A program made the position numbers and the translations under genes. Below the pieces are notes generated by a model. It did no database searches. It was given only the letters and a program-made list of their open reading frames with translations, and was not told the DNA's origin. Shown here piece after piece: positions 1-7,050 of a stretch of DNA of 64,000 bases. The number at the start of each line of letters is the position of its first letter. Within the stretch, counting starts at the first letter, position 1. The DNA comes from Nonomuraea typhae (GTDB lineage Bacteria; Actinomycetota; Actinomycetes; Streptosporangiales; Streptosporangiaceae): the NCBI RefSeq assembly GCF_009760925.1, contig NZ_VRLV01000004.1:250308-314307 (forward strand), read 5' to 3'.

Positions 1-612
1 CCCGGTGACCTCGGCCCGCCCCTTGTGATACCGGGCCACGGCCGCCAGATTGATCGACTTCTCCTGGGTGTCGAACGCCAGCTGACTGCAGGCCGCGGCC
101 AGCTCCCGAAGATCGTTCCCCACGGCGTCGAGCAGCGCCTGGGCAGCATCGGCCTGAATGGTGCGCCCGGCCCGCTTGATCTCCTTCTTGATGAAGTCCA
201 GCCGTTCGCCGGGCTTGGTCATCTTGCTCACGGTCACGGTGTTGACCCTGGCCTTCTTGAGCCCGTCAAGGAGCGCCTTCCCCTTGACCCCGCCCGGATG
301 CACCAGCACCAGCACCGTGTCATCCGAAGGCCGCCCCGCATAGGCCACGACCTCGGCGATCACATCCTTGCCCAGATCCTGCGCCGACCGGATCACCACC
401 ACCGACCGATCACCGAACAGCGACGGCGAGGTCAGCTGGGTCAGCTCCCCCTGGGCCACCTTGGACCCCACCAGATCATGCACTTCGGCCCCCGCGTCCG
501 CGGCTCGCGCCAGCGCGACGACCTCGCCAACGGCCCGTTCGGCCAGCAGCTCCTCGTCGCCGACGACCAAGGTCACGAGTGGTGGATCGGTTGCGGCCAT
601 GTCGAGCAGCAT
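1..612 (-). CDS. holA: DNA polymerase III subunit delta, 3' part missing
   Basis: Delta subunit of the clamp-loader complex, which opens the beta sliding clamp for loading on DNA. Only the N-terminal ~204 residues lie in the window; the gene runs off the left edge. The readable part has the HolA pattern: LVTLVVGDEELLAERAV near the start, then SLFGDRSVVVIRSAQDLG, a long Lys/Arg-rich helix region and a domain reading LLDAVGNDLRELAAACSQL. Two in-frame ATGs are possible, at 612 and 600. I chose 612 because a GGGA-type ribosome site lies just upstream, while nothing like one precedes 600. In actinobacteria holA usually neighbours comEC; here a binding-protein gene and a repeat array lie between them. 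Confidence 0.9.
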   Translation of the reverse strand, partial: MLLDMAATDPPLVTLVVGDEELLAERAVGEVVALARAADAGAEVHDLVGSKVAQGELTQLTSPSLFGDRSVVVIRSAQDLGKDVIAEVVAYAGRPSDDTVLVLVHPGGVKGKALLDGLKKARVNTVTVSKMTKPGERLDFIKKEIKRAGRTIQADAAQALLDAVGNDLRELAAACSQLAFDTQEKSINLAAVARYHKGRAEVTG

Positions 613-1169
613 GCCACGTCCCACCGACAACCCGGAACTCAACCGAGCAGCCCGTCTCCTTCTAGGTGTCGGCATCTGGGCCCTTGCTACTTCCGGCGGC
701 TCGATGGGGTCTGTCTGTGGGTTTATGGGTTCTGATCACCGCACGGTGTGCCCTGAGCCTGTGCACCCTGGATGTGTGGATCTACGGCCTGGCGCCCTAG
801 GGACCTTGCCCGGCTCCTACGGCCTGGGGATCTACGGCCTGGGGTATCTACGGCCTGGGTATCTACGGCCTGGGTATCTACGGCCTGGGTATCTACGGCC
901 TCTAGGGATCTACGGCCAAGGGATCTGCGGCCAAGGGATCTGCGGCCAAGGGATCTGCGGCCTTTGGATTTACGGCCTTGGGATTTACGGCCTTGGGATT
1001 TACGGCCTTGGGATTTACGCTCTGCGAGCTCAGGGGTCTAGCGGTAGACGGCTTCGGGACGGGGCGCCGAACCTGGCCATTTTCGGCTCGGTTACTCTCG
1101 GCGAAACTCACGTCAACTCTGCGATCCGGGGCACACCGCACCGAATCATCACCCGGGAGACGCCAACGC
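613..1169. other. Intergenic region with a 15-bp repeat array
   Basis: About 560 bases between the divergent holA and binding-protein genes. The middle is filled by a tandem array (817-1019). The flanks show no convincing gene. Frames stay open through the array on both strands because the repeat unit is a multiple of three, so open frames here are not evidence of coding. The promoters of both divergent genes must lie here, but I see no clear -35/-10 pair. Confidence 0.6.
817..1019. repeat. 15-bp tandem repeat, about 13 units in three variant blocks
   Basis: Units share the core TACGGCC or TGCGGCC at 15-bp spacing. Three homogenised blocks follow one another: GGTATCTACGGCCTG-type units, then GGATCTGCGGCCAAG units, then GGATTTACGGCCTTG units. 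There are no spacers, so it is not a CRISPR array. Blocks of identical variants suggest repeated slippage or unequal exchange. It would read as Tyr-Gly-Leu-Gly-Ile on + and Val-Asn-Pro-Lys-Ala on -, but it lies between genes and I do not think it is translated. Confidence 0.85.
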
Positions 1170-2309
1170 ATGAACACGCCCCCATCGCCCCCTGGAGCGG
1201 AGCCGGCTGACGGGACCGTCGCCCTGGAACGGACTGCCGCATCCGCCATCCGGATCGGCGCTCTCGTGCCGCTGAGCCGGCCCGGTTGGGTGGAGGCAGG
1301 CCGGCACCTGCTGGCTGGACTCGAGCTGGCCGTTCGCGAGGTCAATGACGCCGGTGGGATCGCCGGAAGTCCGCTCGAACTGGTGGTTCGGGACACCGCG
1401 GCTGATCCAGAGCGGGCCGCGGCAGCCGTGGACGAACTGGCTCACCTGGGCGTGGCCGCCCTGGCGGGGGAGTATCACAGCGTCGTCGCTCGCGCCGTGG
1501 CCGCCAGGGCCGACGCCCTCGGCCTGCCGTACCTTTGCTCGTCAGCGGTCCTCGACACGCTCACCGAACAGTCGACGGAATGGATCGCGCGCCTCGCCCC
1601 GCCGCAGTCCCGCGGCTGGCAGACCTACGCGGACTTCCTCCTCGGCACGGGCCACAGCCGAATCGCCGTAGCAACCCAGCCGAGCGTCTACTGGGCGTCA
1701 GGGGCGCGCATCCTACGGGACCACCTCACTCCCCGCGGCGGCACCGTCATCGAACTCGACATGAGCACGCTCACCCCCACAACCGTGTGCGACGAGGTAG
1801 CCGGCAGTGGTGCGACAGCCCTCCTCCTTCTGGTCGGCCATCCTGAGCCGGCCACGTCGATCGTCAAGGCCGCCCGGGCCGACCAGCGCCTCGCCACGAT
1901 CTTGATCGGTGCTCCGGCCGGGCAGCCGGAGTTCGCCGAGTGGGCGACGCTGCTGGGCGGCGAGGGGGCCGCCGTGCCGTTCTTGCGCTACCTGCCCGAG
2001 CGCCTCAGCCCTCTGGGCGCACGAGTCAAGACAGCCCTCCATGAGCGCCTGGCCGAACCACCGTCCTTCGTCGCCTTCGAGGGCTACGACACGGTCGCCG
2101 TCCTGGCCGAGGTGCTACGTGCTCACGGCACGGACCGGGCGCGCATCGCCGGATCGTGGCCACACGTTGCAGTCGAAGGGACCCGCGGGCAGATCAGGTT
2201 CTCCCGTGTGCCAGGAGTCAGCGTGTGGCAGTGGGCTTGGCCCCCCATCCAGGTCGCCGACCGAGATCCAGCACAACCCGATCGCCTCCGCACCCTCCAC
2301 ACCCGCTGA
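1170..2309 (+). CDS. Periplasmic-binding-fold protein, branched-chain amino acid (LivJ/type 1) family
   Basis: 379-residue protein of the type 1 periplasmic binding fold used by amino acid ABC transporters and related receptors. The N-terminal lobe begins IRIGALVPLSRPGWVEAGRHL, followed by GLELAVREVNDAGGI and the PLELVVRDTAADPERA segment typical of the family. A second lobe ends with FVAFEGYDTVAVLAEVLR and a GxIRFSRVPG strand. The start is ATG 1170, with GGAGA 9 nt upstream; the open frame continues further upstream only through the repeat array. There is no signal peptide or lipobox, which is odd for a transporter receptor, and no permease or ATPase gene is adjacent. A cytoplasmic sensor role, or cooperation with a distant transporter, are both possible. 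Confidence 0.75.
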   Translation: MNTPPSPPGAEPADGTVALERTAASAIRIGALVPLSRPGWVEAGRHLLAGLELAVREVNDAGGIAGSPLELVVRDTAADPERAAAAVDELAHLGVAALAGEYHSVVARAVAARADALGLPYLCSSAVLDTLTEQSTEWIARLAPPQSRGWQTYADFLLGTGHSRIAVATQPSVYWASGARILRDHLTPRGGTVIELDMSTLTPTTVCDEVAGSGATALLLLVGHPEPATSIVKAARADQRLATILIGAPAGQPEFAEWATLLGGEGAAVPFLRYLPERLSPLGARVKTALHERLAEPPSFVAFEGYDTVAVLAEVLRAHGTDRARIAGSWPHVAVEGTRGQIRFSRVPGVSVWQWAWPPIQVADRDPAQPDRLRTLHTR

Positions 2310-2858
2310 TCCTGCCGTCACCGGTGGCTGCGGACCCACTCGCTAGTAACTCCCCGACCGCCTCCAGAACCACGCCACCCCTGTGCGGTCGCACGTGTGC
2401 GGTCGCGCGTGTGCTGAGTGGGGTACGCGCGTGGTGCGCCTGGGTGCCCGTGGAGCGCGCTGTGCCTGGGGTGTCTGAGGTGCCCGTGGAGTGCTCAGTC
2501 TGGGGTGTCTGGGGTGCGCGTTATGTCTGAAGTGTGTGTGGTGCCTGGGGTGCGTAAGTGGTGCCTGGGGTGCGTGTGGTGCCTGGAGTGCGCACGGTGC
2601 GAGGGTGGTGTGTGAGATGTCCGGGCGTGTGGGATTCATGGTGGCTGCGTGGTGAGTGGGGTGCGTGGCCTGGCCGTGGTGCGTAGGCGTGTTGCGTAGG
2701 CGTGGTGAGGGCGGCGCTTCGTGGGGCCGTGCTCCGTGGGCGGCGCTTCGTGGGGCGGTGCTCCGTAGGCGGTGCAGGAGGTGTATGGGGGAGGACGGTG
2801 TGAAGGTGGAGGCAAGTGTTTGGGGTGAGGGTGGGCGTTGCACTGGGGATGAGGGCGG
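2310..2858. repeat. Convergent intergenic region with degenerate G/T-rich repeats
   Basis: About 550 bases between the ends of the binding-protein gene and comEC. From roughly 2400 the + strand is strongly G/T rich and made of imperfect direct repeats: GGTGCCTGGGGTGCG-type units around 2540-2600, and a duplicated GGCGGCGCTTCGTGGGG segment around 2711-2760. No protein family is recognisable in any frame. The GGGGTGCG core also occurs in the 15-bp array inside comEC (4383-4487), so the two may have arisen by the same process. Confidence 0.6.
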
Positions 2859-5741
2859 TTAGTGGCGGGGGGTGATGGCGAGGGTGGTGTTGTGGTCGGT
2901 GATGGCTAGGTCGCCGGACTGGTCGGTGCGGTAGATGCGGGTGCCGTTGCGGTGGAGGAGGGACAGGGTGGCCGGCGCCGGATGGCCGTAGTCGTTGTCG
3001 GCGCCGACGCTGATCAAGGCTGCTCGGGCGCCTATCGCGGCGATGAAGGCGGGGTCTTGGCGGGCGGAGCCGTGGTGGGGGACCTTCAGGATGTCGGCGG
3101 TGGGGGCGATCGTCTGTAGGAGGGCGGATTGGGCTTCGGTTTCTATGTCGCCGCTCAGGAGGATGGAGCCTGCCTGCCAGCGGACTCGTATCACCACGCT
3201 GGAGTTGTTGATTTCGCCGGCGTGGGTGGGGGCGGTTGTTCGCGTGGGGGATTCGGGTGGGGCGAGGATCGTCAGTTCTGAGGGGCCCAGGCGCCATTGG
3301 GTGCCGGGGACGGGGGCTTGGGTGGGGATGTTGTGGGTTCTCAGGGTGTGGGCCAGAGGCGCGGGGGTGGGGGGTGTGAGGATGGCTCTGGTTACCTTGC
3401 GGGCTTCGATCGCGCCTTCCAGGCCGGCCGTGTGGTCGGCGTGTGGGTGGGTGAGGATCAGGAGGGGGATCTCCTGGATGTTCAGGTCGCGTAGGCAGCG
3501 GTTGATCGGGGTGGGGTCGGGGCCGGTGTCCACTACGACGGCTCGGCCTGGGCCTGCGGCGATTGCCATGCCGTCGCCTTGGCCTACGTCGCACATCACC
3601 AGCAGCCATCTTCTTGGGGGCCATGGGGAGATGATCGGAGGCAGGGTTGTGGCGGCTACCAGGATGCCGGCCAGGGTTGCCATGGTTATGGCCCGGGATT
3701 GAGGGTGGCGTAGCAGGGCTATGGCCAGTGCGGCCGTCGCTGCCAGGAGGGTCAGGCCCAGGAAGCCGCCTGGCCAGGGGATGCTGGCGAAGGGGATGTC
3801 GGCTGCCCATCTGGAGACCGTGATGATCCAGCCCACGGCGTAGCCCGCCGGGATGGTCAGGATCTGGGCTGCCTCCAGGCTGAACGGGGCGACCAGGGAG
3901 GCGGCGAAGCCCAGCACCGTTGCCGGGGCCACCGCTGGGCCGGCCAGGAGGTTGGCGATCACCGCGATGGGGGTGATCTGGCCGGACATCAACACCAGGA
4001 GCGGGGTTACTGCCACCTGGGCGGCTGCTGGTACGGCGATGGCCTCAGCCAGCCAGCCGGGGAGTCCTCGTCCTCGTGGGCCCAGGCGTTTCGGGGGGCG
4101 GCGTTTCGGGATGAGGCGCTGGAGTGCCGTGGGGATTCCTCCTGGGTGGCGGGTGAGGCGAGTGACCGGGTGGCTGCGGCGTGGGTGAGGCTCTGGGAGG
4201 GCGGCCTGAGTGAGGGTGCCCTCCCAGGTGGCCGCACGCGTGGTCTTGAAGTGCCCGCTCTGGGACTGCGCGCCCTGGGAGCCCCCGATCTGGGAGCCCC
4301 CGATCTGGGGATGTCCACTCTGGGACTCCCCGCCCGGGGAGTGCCCGACTTGGGAGTGCCCGCTCTGGGAGTTGGTGGTCTTGGGGTGCGTGGGTTCGGG
4401 GTGCGTGGGTTCGGGGTGCGTGGGTTCGGGGTGCGTGGGTTCGGGGTGCGTGGGTTCGGGGTGCGTGGGTTCGGGGTGCGTGGGTTCGTGCGTGGGCTTG
4501 GGGCGGACGGTCTGGGAGTCCGTGGTCTGGGAGTCCGTGGGCTTTGGGCGGATGGGCTGGGGGTGCGTGGGTTGGGATTGCGGGGGTTTGGGGGGTGTGG
4601 AGTCTGAGGGTGGGGTGCCGGGGGTGGGGTGGCGGGTTAGGTGGTTGCGCCATTTCGGGGCCAGGACGAGGATGCCGGCGGTTGCCGTGACTGAGAGGGC
4701 GAAGCCCCAGGAGCGGGCCAGGTCGGGGGAGAAGAGGATCAAGAGGAGGACGGAGGCGGACAGGGCGGTCATGCCGTCTCTTGTACGGCCGGTGGCTAGG
4801 GCTAGGGCGGCTAGCAGGCCCATCATCAGGGCGCGTAGGACGCTGGGGGAGGGGCGGGCCACCACGGCGAAGGCGATCATGGCGGTGGCGGCCAGGGCTG
4901 CTCTCATGGGCAGGGGGAGGCCCGCTAGGCGGGACAGGGCCAGGGCGGCGCCGGCGATGATGGCGAGGTTTGCGCCGGACACGGCTGTCAGGTGGGTCAG
5001 GCCGGCGGTTTTGAAGTCGGCGGTTACCTCTGGGCGCATGTGGGTGGTGTCGCCTACCACCAGGGCGGGGAGGAGGCCGCGTTCCTCGGGTGGAAGGGGC
5101 GCGGCGGCGGTGCGCAGGCCGGCGCGTGGGGCGTTGGCTGCCGTTTGGAGGGGGGACGGGGTTCCTAGGAGGGTTGGTGTGCCTTTGGCCAGGAGGATGG
5201 CGGCGGTCAGGGTGCCGGGGCCGGGGGTGGTCAGGCGGGCGGTGATGCGGATGCGCTGGCTGGGGAGCAACTGGCGCCATGCGGGGCCGGTGGCGAAGAC
5301 GAGGACGGGAACTCGGGCCGGCAAGCGTTGGGAGCGGGTTTCCAGGAGTTCGAGGCGGGCTTCGGCCACCACGCTTTCGGTGGGGAAGCGGTTGGCGGCC
5401 CGGATTTTGGGGTCGGCGGTCAGGACCACCTCGGCGGTGGCCGTGGCGCCCTCTCTGGCCAGCGCGGGGACGGGGCCGGTGGTGACGGCGTGGGTGTGGA
5501 AGCCCACCGTGGCGGCGGTCGCGGCTACGCAGGTGGTGATGGAGAGGGCGGTGGTTCGGGGGGTGCGGAACAGGGCGGCTGTGGTCAGGGCGGCTGCGGC
5601 CGCGATGGTGAAGTTCACGGCGGCGGGGGCCGGCAGGAGGGTCAGCGCGGTGAGCCAGGTGGCGATCGCGGGGAGGGTGAGGCTGCGGAGGAGGTCAGAC
5701 GCGGACCCGGGTTTTGAGGTCGTCGAATGTGCTGGGGCCAA
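2859..5741 (-). CDS. comEC: ComEC/Rec2 family DNA-uptake channel with repeat-containing insertion
   Basis: 960-residue polytopic membrane protein that would pass single-stranded DNA across the membrane. The N-terminal part has helices and the ComEC domain; residues ~245-350 carry TAGLTHLTAVSGANLAI and following helices of the competence domain. The C-terminal ~250 residues form a metallo-beta-lactamase-like domain with CDVGQGDG, VVVDTGPD, LTHPHADHTAGL and KVPHHGSA. Between WRNHL (about 370) and the helix starting GLPGWLAEAIAV (about 560) lies a ~190-residue polar insertion with Thr-His-Pro-Glu-Pro repeats, which ordinary members lack. The start is TTG 5741, inside comEA, with AAGGAGG ideally spaced, giving a 47-nt overlap and probable translational coupling. 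Whether the organism is naturally competent is unknown. Confidence 0.9.
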   Translation of the reverse strand: MAPAHSTTSKPGSASDLLRSLTLPAIATWLTALTLLPAPAAVNFTIAAAAALTTAALFRTPRTTALSITTCVAATAATVGFHTHAVTTGPVPALAREGATATAEVVLTADPKIRAANRFPTESVVAEARLELLETRSQRLPARVPVLVFATGPAWRQLLPSQRIRITARLTTPGPGTLTAAILLAKGTPTLLGTPSPLQTAANAPRAGLRTAAAPLPPEERGLLPALVVGDTTHMRPEVTADFKTAGLTHLTAVSGANLAIIAGAALALSRLAGLPLPMRAALAATAMIAFAVVARPSPSVLRALMMGLLAALALATGRTRDGMTALSASVLLLILFSPDLARSWGFALSVTATAGILVLAPKWRNHLTRHPTPGTPPSDSTPPKPPQSQPTHPQPIRPKPTDSQTTDSQTVRPKPTHEPTHPEPTHPEPTHPEPTHPEPTHPEPTHPEPTHPKTTNSQSGHSQVGHSPGGESQSGHPQIGGSQIGGSQGAQSQSGHFKTTRAATWEGTLTQAALPEPHPRRSHPVTRLTRHPGGIPTALQRLIPKRRPPKRLGPRGRGLPGWLAEAIAVPAAAQVAVTPLLVLMSGQITPIAVIANLLAGPAVAPATVLGFAASLVAPFSLEAAQILTIPAGYAVGWIITVSRWAADIPFASIPWPGGFLGLTLLAATAALAIALLRHPQSRAITMATLAGILVAATTLPPIISPWPPRRWLLVMCDVGQGDGMAIAAGPGRAVVVDTGPDPTPINRCLRDLNIQEIPLLILTHPHADHTAGLEGAIEARKVTRAILTPPTPAPLAHTLRTHNIPTQAPVPGTQWRLGPSELTILAPPESPTRTTAPTHAGEINNSSVVIRVRWQAGSILLSGDIETEAQSALLQTIAPTADILKVPHHGSARQDPAFIAAIGARAALISVGADNDYGHPAPATLSLLHRNGTRIYRTDQSGDLAITDHNTTLAITPRH
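4257..4378. repeat. Degenerate 15-bp repeats inside comEC, second array
   Basis: Adjacent to the perfect array, imperfect 15-bp units around CTGGGAGCCCCCGAT encode Gly/Ser/Gln-rich pentapeptides such as GGSQI and GGSQG on the - strand. This is the same periodicity with a different sequence, so the insertion grew from at least two unrelated units. Confidence 0.7.
4383..4487. repeat. Seven perfect 15-bp tandem repeats inside comEC
   Basis: Seven consecutive copies of GGGGTGCGTGGGTTC (as read on +). On the coding strand they encode a repeated Pro-Thr-His-Pro-Glu pentapeptide. Perfect identity including third codon positions points to recent expansion. Copy number is likely variable between strains and always keeps frame. 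Confidence 0.95.
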
Positions 5742-6399
5742 TGCCGGTCACCTCCTTGAGCTGCTCGATGCTGGTGAAGCCGCCGTGGGTGTCGCGGTAC
5801 TCGGCGATGCGGGTGGCCAGGACCTCGCCTACGCCTGGTAGTGACTCCAGCTCGGCGGGGGTGGCGGTGTTCAGGTCCACGGTGGGCTCCTCCGGCGGGA
5901 CGGGCACGGGAGGGGCGGAGGCGCCGGTGCCCACGGCTATCTGCTCGCCGTCTATCAGGCGGCGGGCGAGGTTGAGGGGGCTGGGGCTAGAGCCCTTCTT
6001 CACGCCGCCTGCGGCGGTCAGCGCGTCGGTCACCCGGGAGCCTGTGGGGAGGGTGTAGACGCCCGGGGTGCGGACCTTGCCGGTGACGTGGATGGTGACC
6101 GAGGCGGTCGGGCGTGGGGTTGCCGGGGTGGTCGCGGGTGGCGGAGGAGGGAGCGGGGCGGGGGCGGGGGCGGAGCGCCAGAGGTACAGGGCGCCCAGGA
6201 GGGTGGCTGCCACGCCGATCGCCACCAGGACGCGAAGGCCCGTGCGGGTCGGGGCTTGTGTGGTTACGGCGTCGCGGATGGCTTGGAATGTGGGCGGGAG
6301 CCGGGGGATGAAGGTGCGCTCGCCCGAGCCGGAGGTGGTGATCGAATGCAGCCTCGCCTCGGCGATGGCTTGTTCGGTGGGGGTGTCGGGGGAGCGCAC
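5695..6399 (-). CDS. comEA: ComEA-type competence protein (SLBB plus helix-hairpin-helix)
   Basis: 234-residue DNA receptor for uptake, anchored by one membrane helix (about residues 57-76). A Pro/Ala-rich linker follows, then an SLBB-like beta domain (VTIHVTGKVRTPGVYTLP) and a C-terminal helix-hairpin-helix pair: VDLNTATPAELESLPGVGE and LKEVTGIGPSTFDDL. The start is GTG 6399 with no clear ribosome site, so the exact N-terminus is uncertain. It is first of a two-gene operon with comEC, whose ribosome site lies inside the second hairpin motif. Confidence 0.9.
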   Translation of the reverse strand: MRSPDTPTEQAIAEARLHSITTSGSGERTFIPRLPPTFQAIRDAVTTQAPTRTGLRVLVAIGVAATLLGALYLWRSAPAPAPLPPPPPATTPATPRPTASVTIHVTGKVRTPGVYTLPTGSRVTDALTAAGGVKKGSSPSPLNLARRLIDGEQIAVGTGASAPPVPVPPEEPTVDLNTATPAELESLPGVGEVLATRIAEYRDTHGGFTSIEQLKEVTGIGPSTFDDLKTRVRV

Positions 6400-6496
6400 G
6401 GCAGTGACAGTACGAGGGGGCAGGCCGTGGCAGGGTGGGCGAATGCGGTTCTGTGCACAACGCGGGGGCGCCGGGCCGTGCCTGTGGACAAGGCCC

Positions 6497-6982
6497 TCAG
6501 CGGCTGGACTCCACGTTGTGCAGCAACTGCTTCAGCAGCCGGTCCAGCGTCCGCCTGTCCTCAGCCGCCAAAGCCGCGACCATCCCCGATTCGACCTCTG
6601 CCTGGATCGTCATCGTGTCCATCCAGAGCTCGTGCCCCCGGGCCGTCAGCTCGACGTCCACCCGTCGCCGGTCATCCGAGCTCCGCACCCGCCGGATCAG
6701 CCCCGACCGCTCCAGCGTGTCCAGCCGCCCCGTCATCCCGGCCGGCGACAGCAGCAGCTCGCCCGCGAGCACCGACGGCGTGCAACTCCCCCCGTGCGCC
6801 TCCAGCCGGTGCAGCGTCTCGAACTCGAAGTCCTGCATGCCCACCTCGGCAAGCGCTGTCGCCTTCGTCTGGTGCAGGTGTTTGACCAGCATCTGCATCC
6901 GGGTGACCACCCCCTCGACGAGCTCGTCGTAGGGGGCTTTGCCGCGCCAGCGGGCGAGGTGACGGTCGACGGAGTCCTCCAC
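6497..6982 (-). CDS. MarR family transcriptional regulator
   Basis: 161-residue winged-helix repressor. The winged helix runs from about residue 45 to 120, with GMQDFEFETLHRL, CTPSVLAGELLLSPAGMTGRLDTLE as recognition helix region and IRRVRSSDDRRRVDVELT as the wing, where the DRR motif is the family hallmark. Flanking helices would form the dimer. The start is GTG 6982. It is divergent from an MFS exporter gene 68 bp away, and a palindrome-like site overlaps that gene's -35 (7001-7016), so it most likely represses the exporter and perhaps itself, and releases on binding a small aromatic ligand. The ligand cannot be read from the sequence. Confidence 0.88.
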   Translation of the reverse strand: MEDSVDRHLARWRGKAPYDELVEGVVTRMQMLVKHLHQTKATALAEVGMQDFEFETLHRLEAHGGSCTPSVLAGELLLSPAGMTGRLDTLERSGLIRRVRSSDDRRRVDVELTARGHELWMDTMTIQAEVESGMVAALAAEDRRTLDRLLKQLLHNVESSR

Positions 6983-7000
6983 GCCGAGAATGATATGCCC

Positions 7001-7016
7001 TCAAGTATTTTGTTGA
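7001..7016. promoter_or_regulatory. Candidate MarR operator
   Basis: TCAAGTATTTTGTTGA has matching TCAA/TTGA ends, overlaps the -35 box of the exporter promoter and lies between the divergent genes. The inner bases are only partly symmetric. Confidence 0.45.
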
Positions 7017-7042
7017 CGAAACATTAGCTGGCGAATTACCCT
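7013..7042 (+). promoter_or_regulatory. Promoter of the MFS exporter gene
   Basis: TTGACG at 7013-7018 and TACCCT at 7037-7042, separated by 18 bp. The -10 ends 8 nt before the ATG at 7051, so the transcript may be leaderless. Confidence 0.55.
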
Positions 7043-7050
7043 TCGAACCC

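Noticed and set aside
817..1019. Resemblance to a CRISPR array
   Set aside because: The unit is only 15 bp and repeats are directly adjacent with no variable spacers.
978..1169. In-frame N-terminal extension of the binding protein through the repeats
   Set aside because: Ribosome site GGAGA precedes ATG 1170 at good spacing, and the extension consists only of repeat-derived residues.
2521..3810. Arg/Pro/His-rich open frame overlapping the end of comEC
   Set aside because: A frame-shifted shadow of comEC and the G/T-rich intergenic sequence; no recognisable domain.
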